Part shown: positions 36,102 to 44,507 of the stretch, piece by piece
Layout: every line of letters begins with the position of its first letter
Position numbering within the stretch: the first letter of the stretch is position 1
Source of the DNA: UBA685 sp049890115
GTDB lineage: Bacteria; Pseudomonadota; Alphaproteobacteria; Puniceispirillales; Puniceispirillaceae
Assembly (NCBI GenBank): GCA_049890115.1
Contig: JBMHCC010000049.1
Location: 1-60,175 of the forward strand
Length of the DNA stretch: 60,175 nucleotides
Direction of reading: 5' to 3'
Notes under the pieces: generated by a model
Told to the model about the DNA's origin: nothing
What the model saw: only the letters and a program-made list of their open reading frames with translations
The model's database searches: none
Translations under genes and position numbers: made by a program

Positions 36102-36418
36102 GCGATATCCAAAAGTTTGGCATCATAGCGTTTTGCAATTTTGGCAATATGCCGTGCCAGACTGTCATCAAGATTAGTCAGCCCGCCTGTATCATGAGTG
36201 GTCAATGTGATGTGAAGCTTATGATACACATTTGACCAATCAGGATGATGATCAAGGCTTTCAGCTAGCATGGCAATTTCTGTCATTGCAGCGAATGCTT
36301 GTCTGAAATTGGCAAATTGCAAGCTGGTGATAAGTGCCACCCCATCATCTGAAACTTGCCAAATAGGGCAATCAGCAAGCAGTGTTGCCAATGTATCAGC
36401 TGATAATGAGTCTGCCAT
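36098..36418 (-). CDS. phhB: 4a-hydroxytetrahydrobiopterin dehydratase (PCD/DCoH)
   Basis: Recycles the 4a-carbinolamine pterin made by aromatic amino acid hydroxylases. The 106 residues match the family length. The active-site pattern is clear: AEIA-type EIAMLAESLDHHPDWSNVYHKLHITLTTHDTGGLTNLD holds the conserved His-His-Pro (LDHHPDW) and the later His (YHKLHITLTTHD). No phenylalanine hydroxylase is seen nearby, so the partner lies elsewhere or the protein serves molybdopterin or folate chemistry. Its stop overlaps the TauE/SafE gene start, and it diverges from the flavodoxin-like gene. Confidence 0.92.
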   Translation of the reverse strand: MADSLSADTLATLLADCPIWQVSDDGVALITSLQFANFRQAFAAMTEIAMLAESLDHHPDWSNVYHKLHITLTTHDTGGLTNLDDSLARHIAKIAKRYDAKLLDIA

Positions 36419-36498
36419 GCTAACCTCCGAAATAAGACACCAAATTTGTCAAATCAATGATAGTTTCATACTGCGTCTATTCACTAGAATATGCTAGC

Positions 36499-36966
36499 AT
36501 GAAATCTATGAGATTATATCATATCACACAGACACCCTCGCCCAACACAATAGCGATTGCCACAGCAGCACAGGCAGCCTTGCATCACTATGCTCCAGAA
36601 ACAGCCACTGTGATAATGGCACAGCCGACTGATTTTCAGGCTGATGATTTGCGAAATTGTGATGGTTTATTGCTTGGCACCATAGAGAATATTGGCGCGC
36701 TTGCTGGCCTGACCAAAGATTTATTTGACCGCTGCTATAATGATTGGCTTGGACATTGTGATGGCCTGCCAGTTGGGATTTATATCAGAGCAGGCCTTGA
36801 TGGCACTGCCACAAGCCGCACCCTGACAAGCTATAGCAAGGCGCTTGGTTGGCGTCTTATTGCGCCGCCTTTGATTTTACATGGCACCTATGATGTCTCA
36901 ATGACAGATGACGCAGCTGATCTAGCTGGCAGATTAGCTGCCGGAATTGATGCTGGTATTTTCTAG
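36499..36966 (+). CDS. Flavodoxin-like / NAD(P)H-dependent FMN reductase family protein
   Basis: A small flavodoxin-fold protein. From ATG 36499 it has 155 residues: MKSMRLYHITQTPSPNTIAIATAAQAAL gives the first beta strand and FMN phosphate-loop region, DLRNCDGLLLGTIENIGALAGLTKDLFDRCYNDWL the middle loop, and LPVGIYIRAGLDGTATSRTLTSYSKALGWRLIAPPLI the late part. The usual T/S-x-T-G-x-T phosphate loop is degenerate here. ATG 36508 is equally possible and the frame is open back to 36457, but no clear ribosome site decides this. It diverges from phhB, and yciB follows 42 bases later. Function unknown. Confidence 0.7.
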   Translation: MKSMRLYHITQTPSPNTIAIATAAQAALHHYAPETATVIMAQPTDFQADDLRNCDGLLLGTIENIGALAGLTKDLFDRCYNDWLGHCDGLPVGIYIRAGLDGTATSRTLTSYSKALGWRLIAPPLILHGTYDVSMTDDAADLAGRLAAGIDAGIF

Positions 36967-37008
36967 TAACTTCAACCATGCTAACTAGGATGATTTGTAA
37001 ATAGGGTT

Positions 37009-37569
37009 ATGATGCGGCTATTATCATTTTTTTCTGAAATCCTACCTCTGGTGATGCTATTTGTCGGCAATCACTATTATGATATTTTCATTGGTGCAGC
37101 AGCCGCAGTAGTCAGCGCTATCATCATCCTGATTTATGCCTATTTTCGTGAAGGGCGCATTGCGAGATTTGCTTTATTTTCAGTTGCGTTATCTGGCTTA
37201 TTTACCGTGGCAGCCTGGCTAGCAGGTGAATCACTTTTTATCAAAATTCAACCAACCTTATTTAATCTTGCCTTTGCGGCCGCTTTGCTTGGTGGACGTC
37301 TTTATGGGCGACCTATGATGAAATATTTCTTTGGTGCACAATTTCAGCTGACAGATGATGTCTGGCGCACCCTGACCACTAGATGGGGATTGTTTATGTT
37401 GCTGCTAGCATTAGCAAATGAGGTCGCATGGCGCAATTTTAGTGATGATGGCTGGGTCACAATCAAGGTATTCATCATCGCACCTGCCACAGCCTTATTC
37501 ATGGCAGCACAATTACCAATTACCTTGCGTGGCCGCATTACAAATGAGCAGGATGATACAAATGCCTAG
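37009..37569 (+). CDS. yciB: YciB/IspZ-type inner membrane septation protein
   Basis: Integral membrane protein linked to cell-envelope synthesis and septation in enterics and Shigella; mechanism not settled. The 186 residues have about five membrane segments and family hallmarks: SEILPLVMLFVGNHYYDIFIGAAAAV, IKIQPTLFNLAFAAALLGGRLYGRPMMKYFF, LTTRWGLFMLLLALANEVAWRNFSDDGWVTIKVF. The conserved K-P-T, W-R and N-E-x-x-W points are visible. Two adjacent ATG codons make the start uncertain by one residue. It overlaps convergent AIM24-family gene by 4 bases at the stops. Confidence 0.9.
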   Translation: MMRLLSFFSEILPLVMLFVGNHYYDIFIGAAAAVVSAIIILIYAYFREGRIARFALFSVALSGLFTVAAWLAGESLFIKIQPTLFNLAFAAALLGGRLYGRPMMKYFFGAQFQLTDDVWRTLTTRWGLFMLLLALANEVAWRNFSDDGWVTIKVFIIAPATALFMAAQLPITLRGRITNEQDDTNA

Positions 37570-38258
37570 CGGCGTCTGAACAGACCTTTTTTCGGCGCTC
37601 TATTTTGCGCGATGTCAGCAGCTGCGCCTGTCATCTTCTGACGCTCTGATGGCAAGCTTTGCAACCAAATCCGCCCAGGGCCTGTCAAGCTGGCAACAAA
37701 ATGGCCATCACCTAATTTATCAAGCTCAAAACTGACTGATGGCTCCATGGCTGCCAGAGATGATGCGGTAACCTGTTGAATATCAGCAGATGTGAGTGGT
37801 AATGGAAATAAATCACCACCCATAAATGCAATCATCACCCCATCACCTGTTAGCTGATAAAGCTGATAATGTGAGCTTGCACCCTCACCCAATGGCACAT
37901 CAAGTACGAGTGATGCGTTAACAGTATCATCAAAGGCAAATAAGCTTGGCGCTGCCACAATCAGACCTTGTCTGTATAGTGACAAATCAAACATCATCAT
38001 TGCCCCTATTTGCTGCGGGGCTAAATAAAGCAATTCTGTTTCAGCAGACTGGTTATGAAAGCGGACATGGCGCGCATCTTCTGCAGACACCATCTCAATG
38101 TCAGGTGATTTTGCCAAAAAACTATCAGCGATAGCAGTGATAGATACCCCTGCTGCTAATTCAACCTCTAACACAGGCGAATGACCATCAATAACGCGCC
38201 ATTTTACAGAATTATCCTGAATGAGGCTGGCATCTGTTTCATTCATCTTATCACCCAT
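37566..38258 (-). CDS. AIM24 / TIGR00266 family protein
   Basis: A 230-residue beta-rich protein of the AIM24 family, whose biochemical role is unknown (the yeast member is mitochondrial). It opens with WRVIDGHSPVLEVELAAGVSITA, has GLIVAAPSLFAFDDTVNASLVLDV and YQLTGDGVMIAFMGGDLFPLPL in the middle, and ends with the family hallmark FVASLTGPGRIWLQSLPSER. A basic tail KKGLFRRR follows. It is a single pseudo-barrel with no signal peptide or membrane span. The start could also be ATG 38246 with GGTGATAAG before it. Its 3' end overlaps yciB by 4 bases. Confidence 0.85.
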   Translation of the reverse strand: MGDKMNETDASLIQDNSVKWRVIDGHSPVLEVELAAGVSITAIADSFLAKSPDIEMVSAEDARHVRFHNQSAETELLYLAPQQIGAMMMFDLSLYRQGLIVAAPSLFAFDDTVNASLVLDVPLGEGASSHYQLYQLTGDGVMIAFMGGDLFPLPLTSADIQQVTASSLAAMEPSVSFELDKLGDGHFVASLTGPGRIWLQSLPSERQKMTGAAADIAQNRAPKKGLFRRR

Positions 38259-38391
38259 GCTGCGCCCCCTAATTCACGCTGACCTGCTAGCAATCACCAT
38301 TATAATATAACGCAACCACGTCATATTTAAAATATCAGTTTATCATCAAATTTGCATTGCAGATGCATGGCAGATGCCACATCACATCTGA

Positions 38392-39558
38392 TTAAAAATC
38401 ATGTGATATTTTTATCTCGCGCAGCTCTTCAATAGTTTTAACGCCTAATTGCATCATCGCATTTTCAATATCATCACGGATGATATCGCCAACATGTTTT
38501 GCGCCATCATCTCCAAGCGCAGCAACACCGATTAAAAATGCCCGACCTAGAAAACAAAAATCAGCACCCAAAGCCAAGGCCTTCACCACATCAAGGCCGC
38601 TTCTAATGCCGCTATCAATCGCAATTACGGGCTGTTTGCCTAATGTTTTACGAAGCATTGGCAGTTGTGAGATAGAGCTTGGTGCTGCATCAAGCTGACG
38701 CCCGCCATGATTAGAAATCACCAGCCCATCAATGCCGCAATCTAGCGCCATTTTGCAATCATCAACATCAAGCAAACCTTTTAAAATAAGTGGGCCATCC
38801 CACATATCACGCAATTCTTTTAAATAATCCCATGTCAGCGAGCCATTTAGCTGGCTGCCAATAAATTGCGTGATATTGCTCAACTGTTCTGGGCTGGCAT
38901 AAGGCTCTAAATTCTTGAAGCGGAATTTCCCGCCATTACCAAGTGCTGCCAATGCCCAACTAGGATGCAAAGCTGCTTGAAATAGCACTCTTGCGGTTGG
39001 TGTTGTACCAGAGCGTGACCCAATCGGCGCGCCAGCAATATGCATTTCTTCGCGTCTGCTAGGCCCTGGCACATCAGCGGTAATCATTAATTTGGTAAAA
39101 CCAGCAGCTTTGGCACGAGCCATCAAATCAGCGGCAATGTCCTTATCAAAAGGCGGATATAGCTGGAAAATGCCTTTATCACCAACCAACGGTCCAATGT
39201 CTTCAACATCAGCGCCAGCCACAGTGCTAAGGCCATAGCCAAACCCGCCATCTTTTGCCGCTCTGGCAAGTGCTTTTTCAGAGCCTGGCCATATCAATGA
39301 TGACAAACCAATAGGTGATACAGAAAAAGGAGCATCAAAGGTTGTGTTCAGAAATGACGTCCTAATATCAGCGCTAACACGGCCACGCAAATAACGCGGC
39401 ACCAGCCTGATTTTATTATAATCATCCATTGAGGCATCACGCGCCCTATTTTGCCCTGTGCCTGAAAATAAATAAGCAGCCACAAAAGGTGGCAGACGGC
39501 GTTTTGCCTTTTTTTCAAGATCAGAAACACGCGGATAGCGAGACATTACAGACGCCAT
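38392..39558 (-). CDS. lldD: FMN-dependent alpha-hydroxy acid dehydrogenase (lactate/mandelate type)
   Basis: Oxidises an L-2-hydroxy acid such as L-lactate, probably delivering electrons to quinone at the membrane. The 388 residues form the (beta/alpha)8 FMN family fold: PVSPIGLSSLIWPGSEKALARAA, FQLYPPFDK, LMITADVPGPSRREEMH, GPLILKGLLDVDDC, the catalytic His and Arg in GLVISNHGGRQLD, and IAIDSGIRSGLDVVKALALGADFCFLGRAFL. Loop 4, which decides between L-lactate and other substrates, cannot be read by eye. Start may be ATG 39558 or ATG 39546 (MSRYPRVSDLEKKAKRRLP). It stands alone, between the AIM24 gene and divergent DUF3179 gene. Confidence 0.9.
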   Translation of the reverse strand: MASVMSRYPRVSDLEKKAKRRLPPFVAAYLFSGTGQNRARDASMDDYNKIRLVPRYLRGRVSADIRTSFLNTTFDAPFSVSPIGLSSLIWPGSEKALARAAKDGGFGYGLSTVAGADVEDIGPLVGDKGIFQLYPPFDKDIAADLMARAKAAGFTKLMITADVPGPSRREEMHIAGAPIGSRSGTTPTARVLFQAALHPSWALAALGNGGKFRFKNLEPYASPEQLSNITQFIGSQLNGSLTWDYLKELRDMWDGPLILKGLLDVDDCKMALDCGIDGLVISNHGGRQLDAAPSSISQLPMLRKTLGKQPVIAIDSGIRSGLDVVKALALGADFCFLGRAFLIGVAALGDDGAKHVGDIIRDDIENAMMQLGVKTIEELREIKISHDF

Positions 39559-39755
39559 GAATTAGCTCTTACCATTCACCATTAAAATTGCTCCCAGTCT
39601 ACTAAGCATATTGGCGCGCTCTAGGGAAGCCCAATTAAATAATGTCAGATTTAAATATTATCATTGCGCAAAAAGGTGAATCATATCTAGATAAAAAAGG
39701 GAGCAAGTCCAGCATCATCTCATTCAGCAATCACCGCCCGTAAAGGAGGTGTGAT

Positions 39756-40817
39756 ATGCCATTCAAACAACTCAGTTTCTTTCTATCATCAGGCTTTGCA
39801 AGCTCATTGCTGATTGCGATAGTTTCAGCTGCTCTATTTTCGGTTGCTGCAACGGGGCTGGCAAAGGGACAAACCACCTTAAAACCTGCTGAAGAATGCC
39901 AGCCAAAAAGCCGTCTGGTAAATGGCTGGCCCAATACTGATTTCAGCCAATGCACCGTCTCTTATGATGACATTATCTCTGGCGGTCCTGGCAAAGACGG
40001 CATTCCAGCGATTGATGCCCCGCAATTTAACAACGTTGATGAGGTTACCATTGCACCACAAGAGCCTGTGATATCACTTGAGATTGACGGCATTGCCAGA
40101 AGCTATCCGCTATCGATCTTGATCTGGCATGAAATTGTCAATGATGCCATTCATGATGTGCCGTTTTCAGTGACTTATTGCCCATTATGTAACACCTCTA
40201 TCATCTTTGACAGACGCCTTGATGACCAGATTTTAGATTTTGGCACAACAGGTAATTTACGCCATTCTGATCTGGTCATGTATGACAGGCAAACAGAAAG
40301 CTGGTGGCAGCAATTCAATGGTGATGCGATTGCTGGTAGCCTTGCTGGAAAGCAATTAGCCATCTTGCCATCACGACTTGAGAGTTTTGGTGAATTTGCA
40401 GAACGCCATCCAGATGGGGAAGTGCTTGCTATTCCCACAAATTTCCTGCGTTCTTATGGCACAAACCCTTATAATGGCTATGATAGCTCATCTTTTCCCT
40501 TTTTATTTAGAGGAGAAGTGCCAGAGGGCATTAAGCCCTTAGAAAGAGTGGTTGTGGTTGATGATTTTGCACTTGCCTTACCTGCCCTCATGGAGACAGG
40601 TATTTGGCGCCATGGCGCTATCACTATTCGCTGGCAAAAAGGTCAGGCATCAGCACTTGACCAGCCCATTATCGCAGAAGGTCGAGATGTTGGTACAGTG
40701 ACCGTTCAGGCGATGCAAGATCATGGCAAGTTTGTTGATATACCTTACAAGGTGACCTTTGCCTTTGTCTGGCATGCTTTTCATCCTGATAAGCCAATCA
40801 CTGGCATTTCTGGCTAG
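39756..40817 (+). CDS. Exported DUF3179-domain protein
   Basis: A 353-residue protein with an N-terminal signal segment (about 14-35, FASSLLIAIVSAALFSVAATGLA), so exported or membrane-tethered. The DUF3179 domain follows, with the hallmarks IPAIDAPQF, IDGIARSYPLSILIWHEIVND, FSVTYCPLCNTSIIFDR (a CPLC pair), FGTTGNLRHSDLVMYDRQTESWWQQ and HPDGEVLAIPTN. Function is unknown. The family resembles thiol- or metal-binding exported proteins only by inference. AAAGGAGGTG before the ATG is a near-perfect ribosome site, suggesting strong translation. It ends 4 bases before convergent D-2-hydroxyacid dehydrogenase. Confidence 0.87.
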   Translation: MPFKQLSFFLSSGFASSLLIAIVSAALFSVAATGLAKGQTTLKPAEECQPKSRLVNGWPNTDFSQCTVSYDDIISGGPGKDGIPAIDAPQFNNVDEVTIAPQEPVISLEIDGIARSYPLSILIWHEIVNDAIHDVPFSVTYCPLCNTSIIFDRRLDDQILDFGTTGNLRHSDLVMYDRQTESWWQQFNGDAIAGSLAGKQLAILPSRLESFGEFAERHPDGEVLAIPTNFLRSYGTNPYNGYDSSSFPFLFRGEVPEGIKPLERVVVVDDFALALPALMETGIWRHGAITIRWQKGQASALDQPIIAEGRDVGTVTVQAMQDHGKFVDIPYKVTFAFVWHAFHPDKPITGISG

Positions 40818-40821
40818 CTTT

Positions 40822-41766
40822 TTAAGAAATAACGCTAATTGGCTTGCCAGCAATATAGCTTTCAATGATCTCTCTCATCTGGTCATAAAACACCACCATT
40901 GTCTGAGCGGTGACATAGCCAATATGAGGGGTCATCACAAGGTTCGGCGTTGTGCGCAAAGGGTCATCTGCTGGCACAGGTTCTTTGTCATACACATCAA
41001 TCGCAGCACCTTTGATTGAGCCACTATGTAATGCAGCTACCAAGGCATCTGTATCAATAATGCCAGAGCGTGAGGTATTAACCAGATAGGCTGTGTTTTT
41101 CATGGACTGCAATTCATCAGCACCAACCAAATGACGCACCCTGTCAGACATTTTCAAGTGTATGGAAATAAAATCAGAGGTCTCAAAAAAAGTCTGTTTG
41201 TCACAATAACGTACATCTTGTTCCTGACAGATTTCAGCTGTCAGATTCTGCGAATAAGCTTGGATATCCATCCCATAAGCTTTGCCAAAATGGGCAAGCT
41301 GCTTACCGAGCCTGCCAAGCCCTAAAATGCCAAGTGTCTTACCACGCAAATCAGAGCCAGTGGCCACTTGCCAGCCGCCTTGTTGCATAGAATTAACAGA
41401 TGGCACAAGCTGTCTTGCAAGTGCGCCGATTAATGTCATTGCCAATTCAGCTGTTGCAAAACCAGGGGAATCTGTCCCCATCACGACAATCTGTTTTTGT
41501 GCAGCATAACCGATATCAATCGCATTATTATGTTTGCCAGTTGTCACAATGGCTTTCAGATTAGGCAGTGCGTCAATGACAGCAGCATCAAATTTTGTAC
41601 GCTCGCGCATAATGCCCAAAATATCATACTCATAAAGGCGTTCAATTAACGCAGAGCCGGTAAGCGTATCATGAAATACATCAAGCTGATGGTTAGCTGA
41701 TAATTGCGACCAGTCGCTGCTTTTTAAAGCGTCTGACATCCAGTCATCAAGCAATGCAATTTTCAT
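40822..41766 (-). CDS. D-2-hydroxyacid dehydrogenase family (NAD-dependent), substrate unknown
   Basis: A 314-residue enzyme of the D-isomer 2-hydroxyacid dehydrogenase family. The split substrate domain contains LNLKAI-like LPNLKAIVTTGKHNNAIDIGYA. The NAD Rossmann domain has LGILGLGRLGKQLAHFGKAYGMD. The catalytic residues are in LVNTSRSGIIDTDAL (Arg), the Glu of YDKEPVPADDPL, and the His of VMTPHIGYVT. The usual YG-type or glyoxylate/phosphoglycerate specificities cannot be separated by eye. SerA is unlikely because there is no C-terminal ACT domain and the length is short. It is a single gene, downstream of and convergent with the DUF3179 gene, divergent from the unknown membrane protein. 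Confidence 0.88.
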   Translation of the reverse strand: MKIALLDDWMSDALKSSDWSQLSANHQLDVFHDTLTGSALIERLYEYDILGIMRERTKFDAAVIDALPNLKAIVTTGKHNNAIDIGYAAQKQIVVMGTDSPGFATAELAMTLIGALARQLVPSVNSMQQGGWQVATGSDLRGKTLGILGLGRLGKQLAHFGKAYGMDIQAYSQNLTAEICQEQDVRYCDKQTFFETSDFISIHLKMSDRVRHLVGADELQSMKNTAYLVNTSRSGIIDTDALVAALHSGSIKGAAIDVYDKEPVPADDPLRTTPNLVMTPHIGYVTAQTMVVFYDQMREIIESYIAGKPISVIS

Positions 41767-41917
41767 CTCTGAGATACTTTCTATAATAACAAGCCATGCT
41801 CTTGCATCAGCTTCATGATTTTTTTAATGTCTGCTTATCAGATATACTGTCCTTGCAAAAATTAGGATAGTTAGCATCATTTAGCAATCATTACCCCATC
41901 GCAAGGAAGCAGATATT

Positions 41918-42283
41918 TTGTTCCAGTCTGTATTGTCAGGTGAAGCCGATATTTTAACCAGCTTTATCACGATTGTCGCATTATTGATTATGTGGCTTGG
42001 TGGCGGCTGGCTGCTATTGGCTTTTTTGGAAAATAATCTTGCCATCACTCAGCTTGTTATAGCACGCAATGCCCATAGCTTTGGTTCTGGTAGCTTGTTG
42101 GTGTATGGCGGCACATTATTATCGGCATCTATTAAAAACACTTATCCTAGCTTATTGCTAAAATATCTGACTAATATTCTATGCTTTCTGCTGATTATGG
42201 CAGGCGCCCTTACCATTATTTTTATTGCATCTGGCGAATATTCAAGAATGATCTATTTCACCAGAGGGTTGATGATCCCTTAA
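41918..42283 (+). CDS. Unknown small membrane protein, probable TTG start
   Basis: I do not recognise this 121-residue protein. It has a hydrophobic segment at about 13-36 (ITIVALLIMWLGGGWLLLAFL) and another at about 84-107 (YLTNILCFLLIMAGALTIIFIA). Between them is a polar stretch with AITQLVIARNAHSFGSGSLLVYGG. AAGGA lies about 10 bases before the TTG at 41918, and no ATG fits the open frame near it. It precedes the HAD phosphatase gene by 24 bases in the same direction, so the two probably form one transcript. Codon use matches its neighbours, so it is probably a real gene, but the function is open. Confidence 0.6.
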   Translation: MFQSVLSGEADILTSFITIVALLIMWLGGGWLLLAFLENNLAITQLVIARNAHSFGSGSLLVYGGTLLSASIKNTYPSLLLKYLTNILCFLLIMAGALTIIFIASGEYSRMIYFTRGLMIP

Positions 42284-42307
42284 AAAGACTAGATAGGCAA
42301 AAATCAA

Positions 42308-43039
42308 ATGGATGTGATTATTTTTGATAAAGATGGTGTTTTGCTGAATTTGAATGCGACCTGGCTTCCTGTCGCTATTGATATCACGCATTTATTATCT
42401 GACTTAACCGATAATCAGCATCCTGCTAGCCTATTTCAGAGGATTATAGGCATTAGTCCTGATGATGATGGTATTGATCCAAACGGGCTATTTGCTACTG
42501 GCTCTTTTCTTGATCAGCAAGCTGCCTGTGCTGCGATTGTGCCTGAACTACAACGTCATTTTGATGACCCATCTTATCGCGAAAAAGTAATTAAAATTGT
42601 CCAATCACATAGCCAAAATGGCCCTGTGCCCCTAGGTGATATCACAACGCCTTTAATGCGCTTGCAAAAAGCTGGTTACAAAATGGCCATTTTGACAAAT
42701 GATGCTGAAGCATCTGCCCGTTTTGCCTGTGATAGGCTTGATATTACCTCATTTTTTGAAATGATAGTCGGTTTTGATACCGGCTATGGCGGTAAACCAG
42801 CACCACAAGGGTTTCACGCTATTTGTGAGCATCTATCTGTGCCAGCCCATAAGGCTATAATGGTGGGTGATACATCTGCTGATCGCAATGTCGCAGAGGC
42901 TGCAGGTGCAGGGTTATTTGTGGGTATCAGCTCACTATATCCAGAGCCAACAGATAATCTGAAGGGCGTTCCACATATCCTGCCCTCTATTCTCAAACTG
43001 CCTGATTTATTGAGCGACATTCAAAAACAGGCAAGCTAG
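42308..43039 (+). CDS. HAD-superfamily hydrolase (phosphoglycolate phosphatase-like)
   Basis: A 243-residue subfamily IA HAD phosphatase. Motif I is DVIIFDKDGVLLNLNATW (nucleophile Asp then acid Asp), the cap domain covers about 15-105, motif II is MAILTNDAEASA, motif III uses the Lys in GYGGKPAPQGF, and motif IV is IMVGDTSADRNVAEAAGAGLFVGI. The FDKDGVL text resembles phosphoglycolate phosphatase and related sugar phosphatases, but the substrate cannot be read from sequence. It follows the unknown membrane protein by 24 bases, and 13 bases separate it from convergent fpr. Confidence 0.87.
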   Translation: MDVIIFDKDGVLLNLNATWLPVAIDITHLLSDLTDNQHPASLFQRIIGISPDDDGIDPNGLFATGSFLDQQAACAAIVPELQRHFDDPSYREKVIKIVQSHSQNGPVPLGDITTPLMRLQKAGYKMAILTNDAEASARFACDRLDITSFFEMIVGFDTGYGGKPAPQGFHAICEHLSVPAHKAIMVGDTSADRNVAEAAGAGLFVGISSLYPEPTDNLKGVPHILPSILKLPDLLSDIQKQAS

Positions 43040-43052
43040 CCTGGTATCGCCG

Positions 43053-43847
43053 CTACCCCACAAAGGCCTTTTCAAGGACATAGGTGCCAGGCTTGCTATT
43101 CGCGCCTTCTTCAAGACCAGCTGCCTCAACCAAAGCCTTTACATCATTATTCAAACCCATTGAGCCACAAATCATCACCCTGTCATGGTCTGGATCAAAA
43201 GCTGGTAATCCCAAATCAGCAAATAAGCTGCCATCTTCGATTAAAGTGGTAATACGCCCCATTTTTGGGCTCTGCTCTCTGGTGGTTGTTGGGTAATAAC
43301 GAAGCTGCTGAGATGCCATTTCGCCAATCAGAGGGTCTTGGCTGGCACTTTCCACCAATTCTTTGCCATAGGCTAGCTCTGCCACCTCGCGGCAGCTATG
43401 CGTTAAGATGACATCGTCAAATTGTTCATAAACTTCAGGATCTTTGATAAGTGAGGCAAAAGGGGCAATGCCTGTCCCTGTTGCGATCATATAAAGCCTC
43501 TTACCAGGCAATAAGGCATCAAGCACTAATGTGCCAACAGGCTTTGTTTTCATGATGATGTGATCGCCAGCTTTGATATGCTGTAGCTGTGAAGTCAACG
43601 GGCCATCTTGCACCTTAATCGAATAAAATGCCAAAGTCTCAGACCAGAAAGGTGCTGCAATAGAATAGGCCCGCAATAATGGCTTGCCAGCTTCATTCAA
43701 CAAACCAATCATCACAAATTCGCCAGAGCGAAACCGAAAACTATCAGGGCGTTCCACTTCAAAATGAAACAACCTATCTGTCCAATGTGTCACAGACAAA
43801 ACTTTGACAGCATCTTTGGTATCAGCCGGCACACCCACATTTTGCAT
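43053..43847 (-). CDS. fpr: Ferredoxin/flavodoxin--NADP+ reductase
   Basis: Passes electrons between NADPH and ferredoxin or flavodoxin; cytoplasmic FAD enzyme. The 264 residues are typical of bacterial subclass I FPRs (about 255-270). The FAD site is RAYSIAAPFW, and TGTGIAPFASLIKDPE and MICGSMGLNNDVKALVEAAGLEEG are in the NADP domain. The C-terminal TYVLEKAFVG has the terminal extension seen in this class. It may supply reduced ferredoxin to the sulfite reductase encoded nearby (inference). A 14-base palindrome lies in its upstream region. Confidence 0.93.
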   Translation of the reverse strand: MQNVGVPADTKDAVKVLSVTHWTDRLFHFEVERPDSFRFRSGEFVMIGLLNEAGKPLLRAYSIAAPFWSETLAFYSIKVQDGPLTSQLQHIKAGDHIIMKTKPVGTLVLDALLPGKRLYMIATGTGIAPFASLIKDPEVYEQFDDVILTHSCREVAELAYGKELVESASQDPLIGEMASQQLRYYPTTTREQSPKMGRITTLIEDGSLFADLGLPAFDPDHDRVMICGSMGLNNDVKALVEAAGLEEGANSKPGTYVLEKAFVG

Positions 43848-43917
43848 GATAGTTTCCCTTTATCGCACAGACAAAATCCGCCTGATTATCTGCATCTTAT
43901 AATATGATTTCTTACCC

Positions 43918-43931
43918 CTTTGATATCAAAG
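43918..43931. promoter_or_regulatory. Perfect palindrome in the fpr upstream region
   Basis: CTTTGATATCAAAG is a perfect 14-base inverted repeat about 70 bases upstream of the fpr start. On the minus strand it overlaps a weak promoter-like TTGACT (16-base spacer) TGATAT. Repressor binding here would block RNA polymerase. The regulator is unknown. Confidence 0.35.
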
Positions 43932-44014
43932 AGATAGCAGCATAAGTCAATGCCAACAGATAGAAAATCCTTACAAGTTTTGCCTGATAAAGAGGAATTT
44001 TTACCAACCGCACT

Positions 44015-44401
44015 TTAGTTGCTAAAGGTCTTTAAATAAGCGATGACATCAGTGCGATCTTGTTCTTTGCGCAGGCCAGCAAATGCCATCTTTGTGCCTT
44101 TAACATATTTTTTTGGTGCCTCAAGATAGCCATCTAATGTGTCTTCATCCCAGATAATGCCACTTGCCTTCATAGCCTTTGAATATTTCTTGTAATCTTC
44201 AAGACTACCAGCTTCACGACCAAATAAATTCACCAGATGAGGCCCTGTTTTATGCTTTTCCTTGTCAACCAAGTGACAAGCTTTGCATTTTTTAAAAATT
44301 TTTTCACCTTTTGCCACATCACCAGCCAGTGACGGGCTGGACATACCAACCATAAAAGCCATCGCTGCTATCAGGCCATATTGGGTTATCTTTTTTGTCA
44401 T
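44015..44401 (-). CDS. Exported class I cytochrome c (cytochrome c2/c550 type)
   Basis: A periplasmic electron carrier of 128 residues with a signal peptide (about 1-26, ending SPSLA before GDVAKGE). The haem-binding CKACH is at residues 39-43, with the distal Met105 in GTKMAFAGL and the C-terminal helix RTDVIAYLKTFS, which is the mitochondrial-like cytochrome c/c2 layout. It probably shuttles electrons from the bc1 complex to a terminal oxidase. It diverges from the ArsP_2-type exporter gene, and no other respiratory gene is beside it. Confidence 0.92.
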   Translation of the reverse strand: MTKKITQYGLIAAMAFMVGMSSPSLAGDVAKGEKIFKKCKACHLVDKEKHKTGPHLVNLFGREAGSLEDYKKYSKAMKASGIIWDEDTLDGYLEAPKKYVKGTKMAFAGLRKEQDRTDVIAYLKTFSN

Positions 44402-44444
44402 GATTATCTCTTTTTGGTTGTTCTAAGATGGCGTAGCCACCTCA

Positions 44445-44473
44445 GATATATGGTTGTTAACCTCACTTTTCAA
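44445..44473 (-). promoter_or_regulatory. Putative promoter of the cytochrome c gene
   Basis: On the minus strand TTGAAA (44473-44468), a 17-base spacer and TATATC (44450-44445) are seen, with the start predicted about 35-40 bases before the ATG. Confidence 0.45.
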
Positions 44474-44507
44474 TAGCTATGATGAGTGTTATCACGTAAT
44501 TTTAGCC

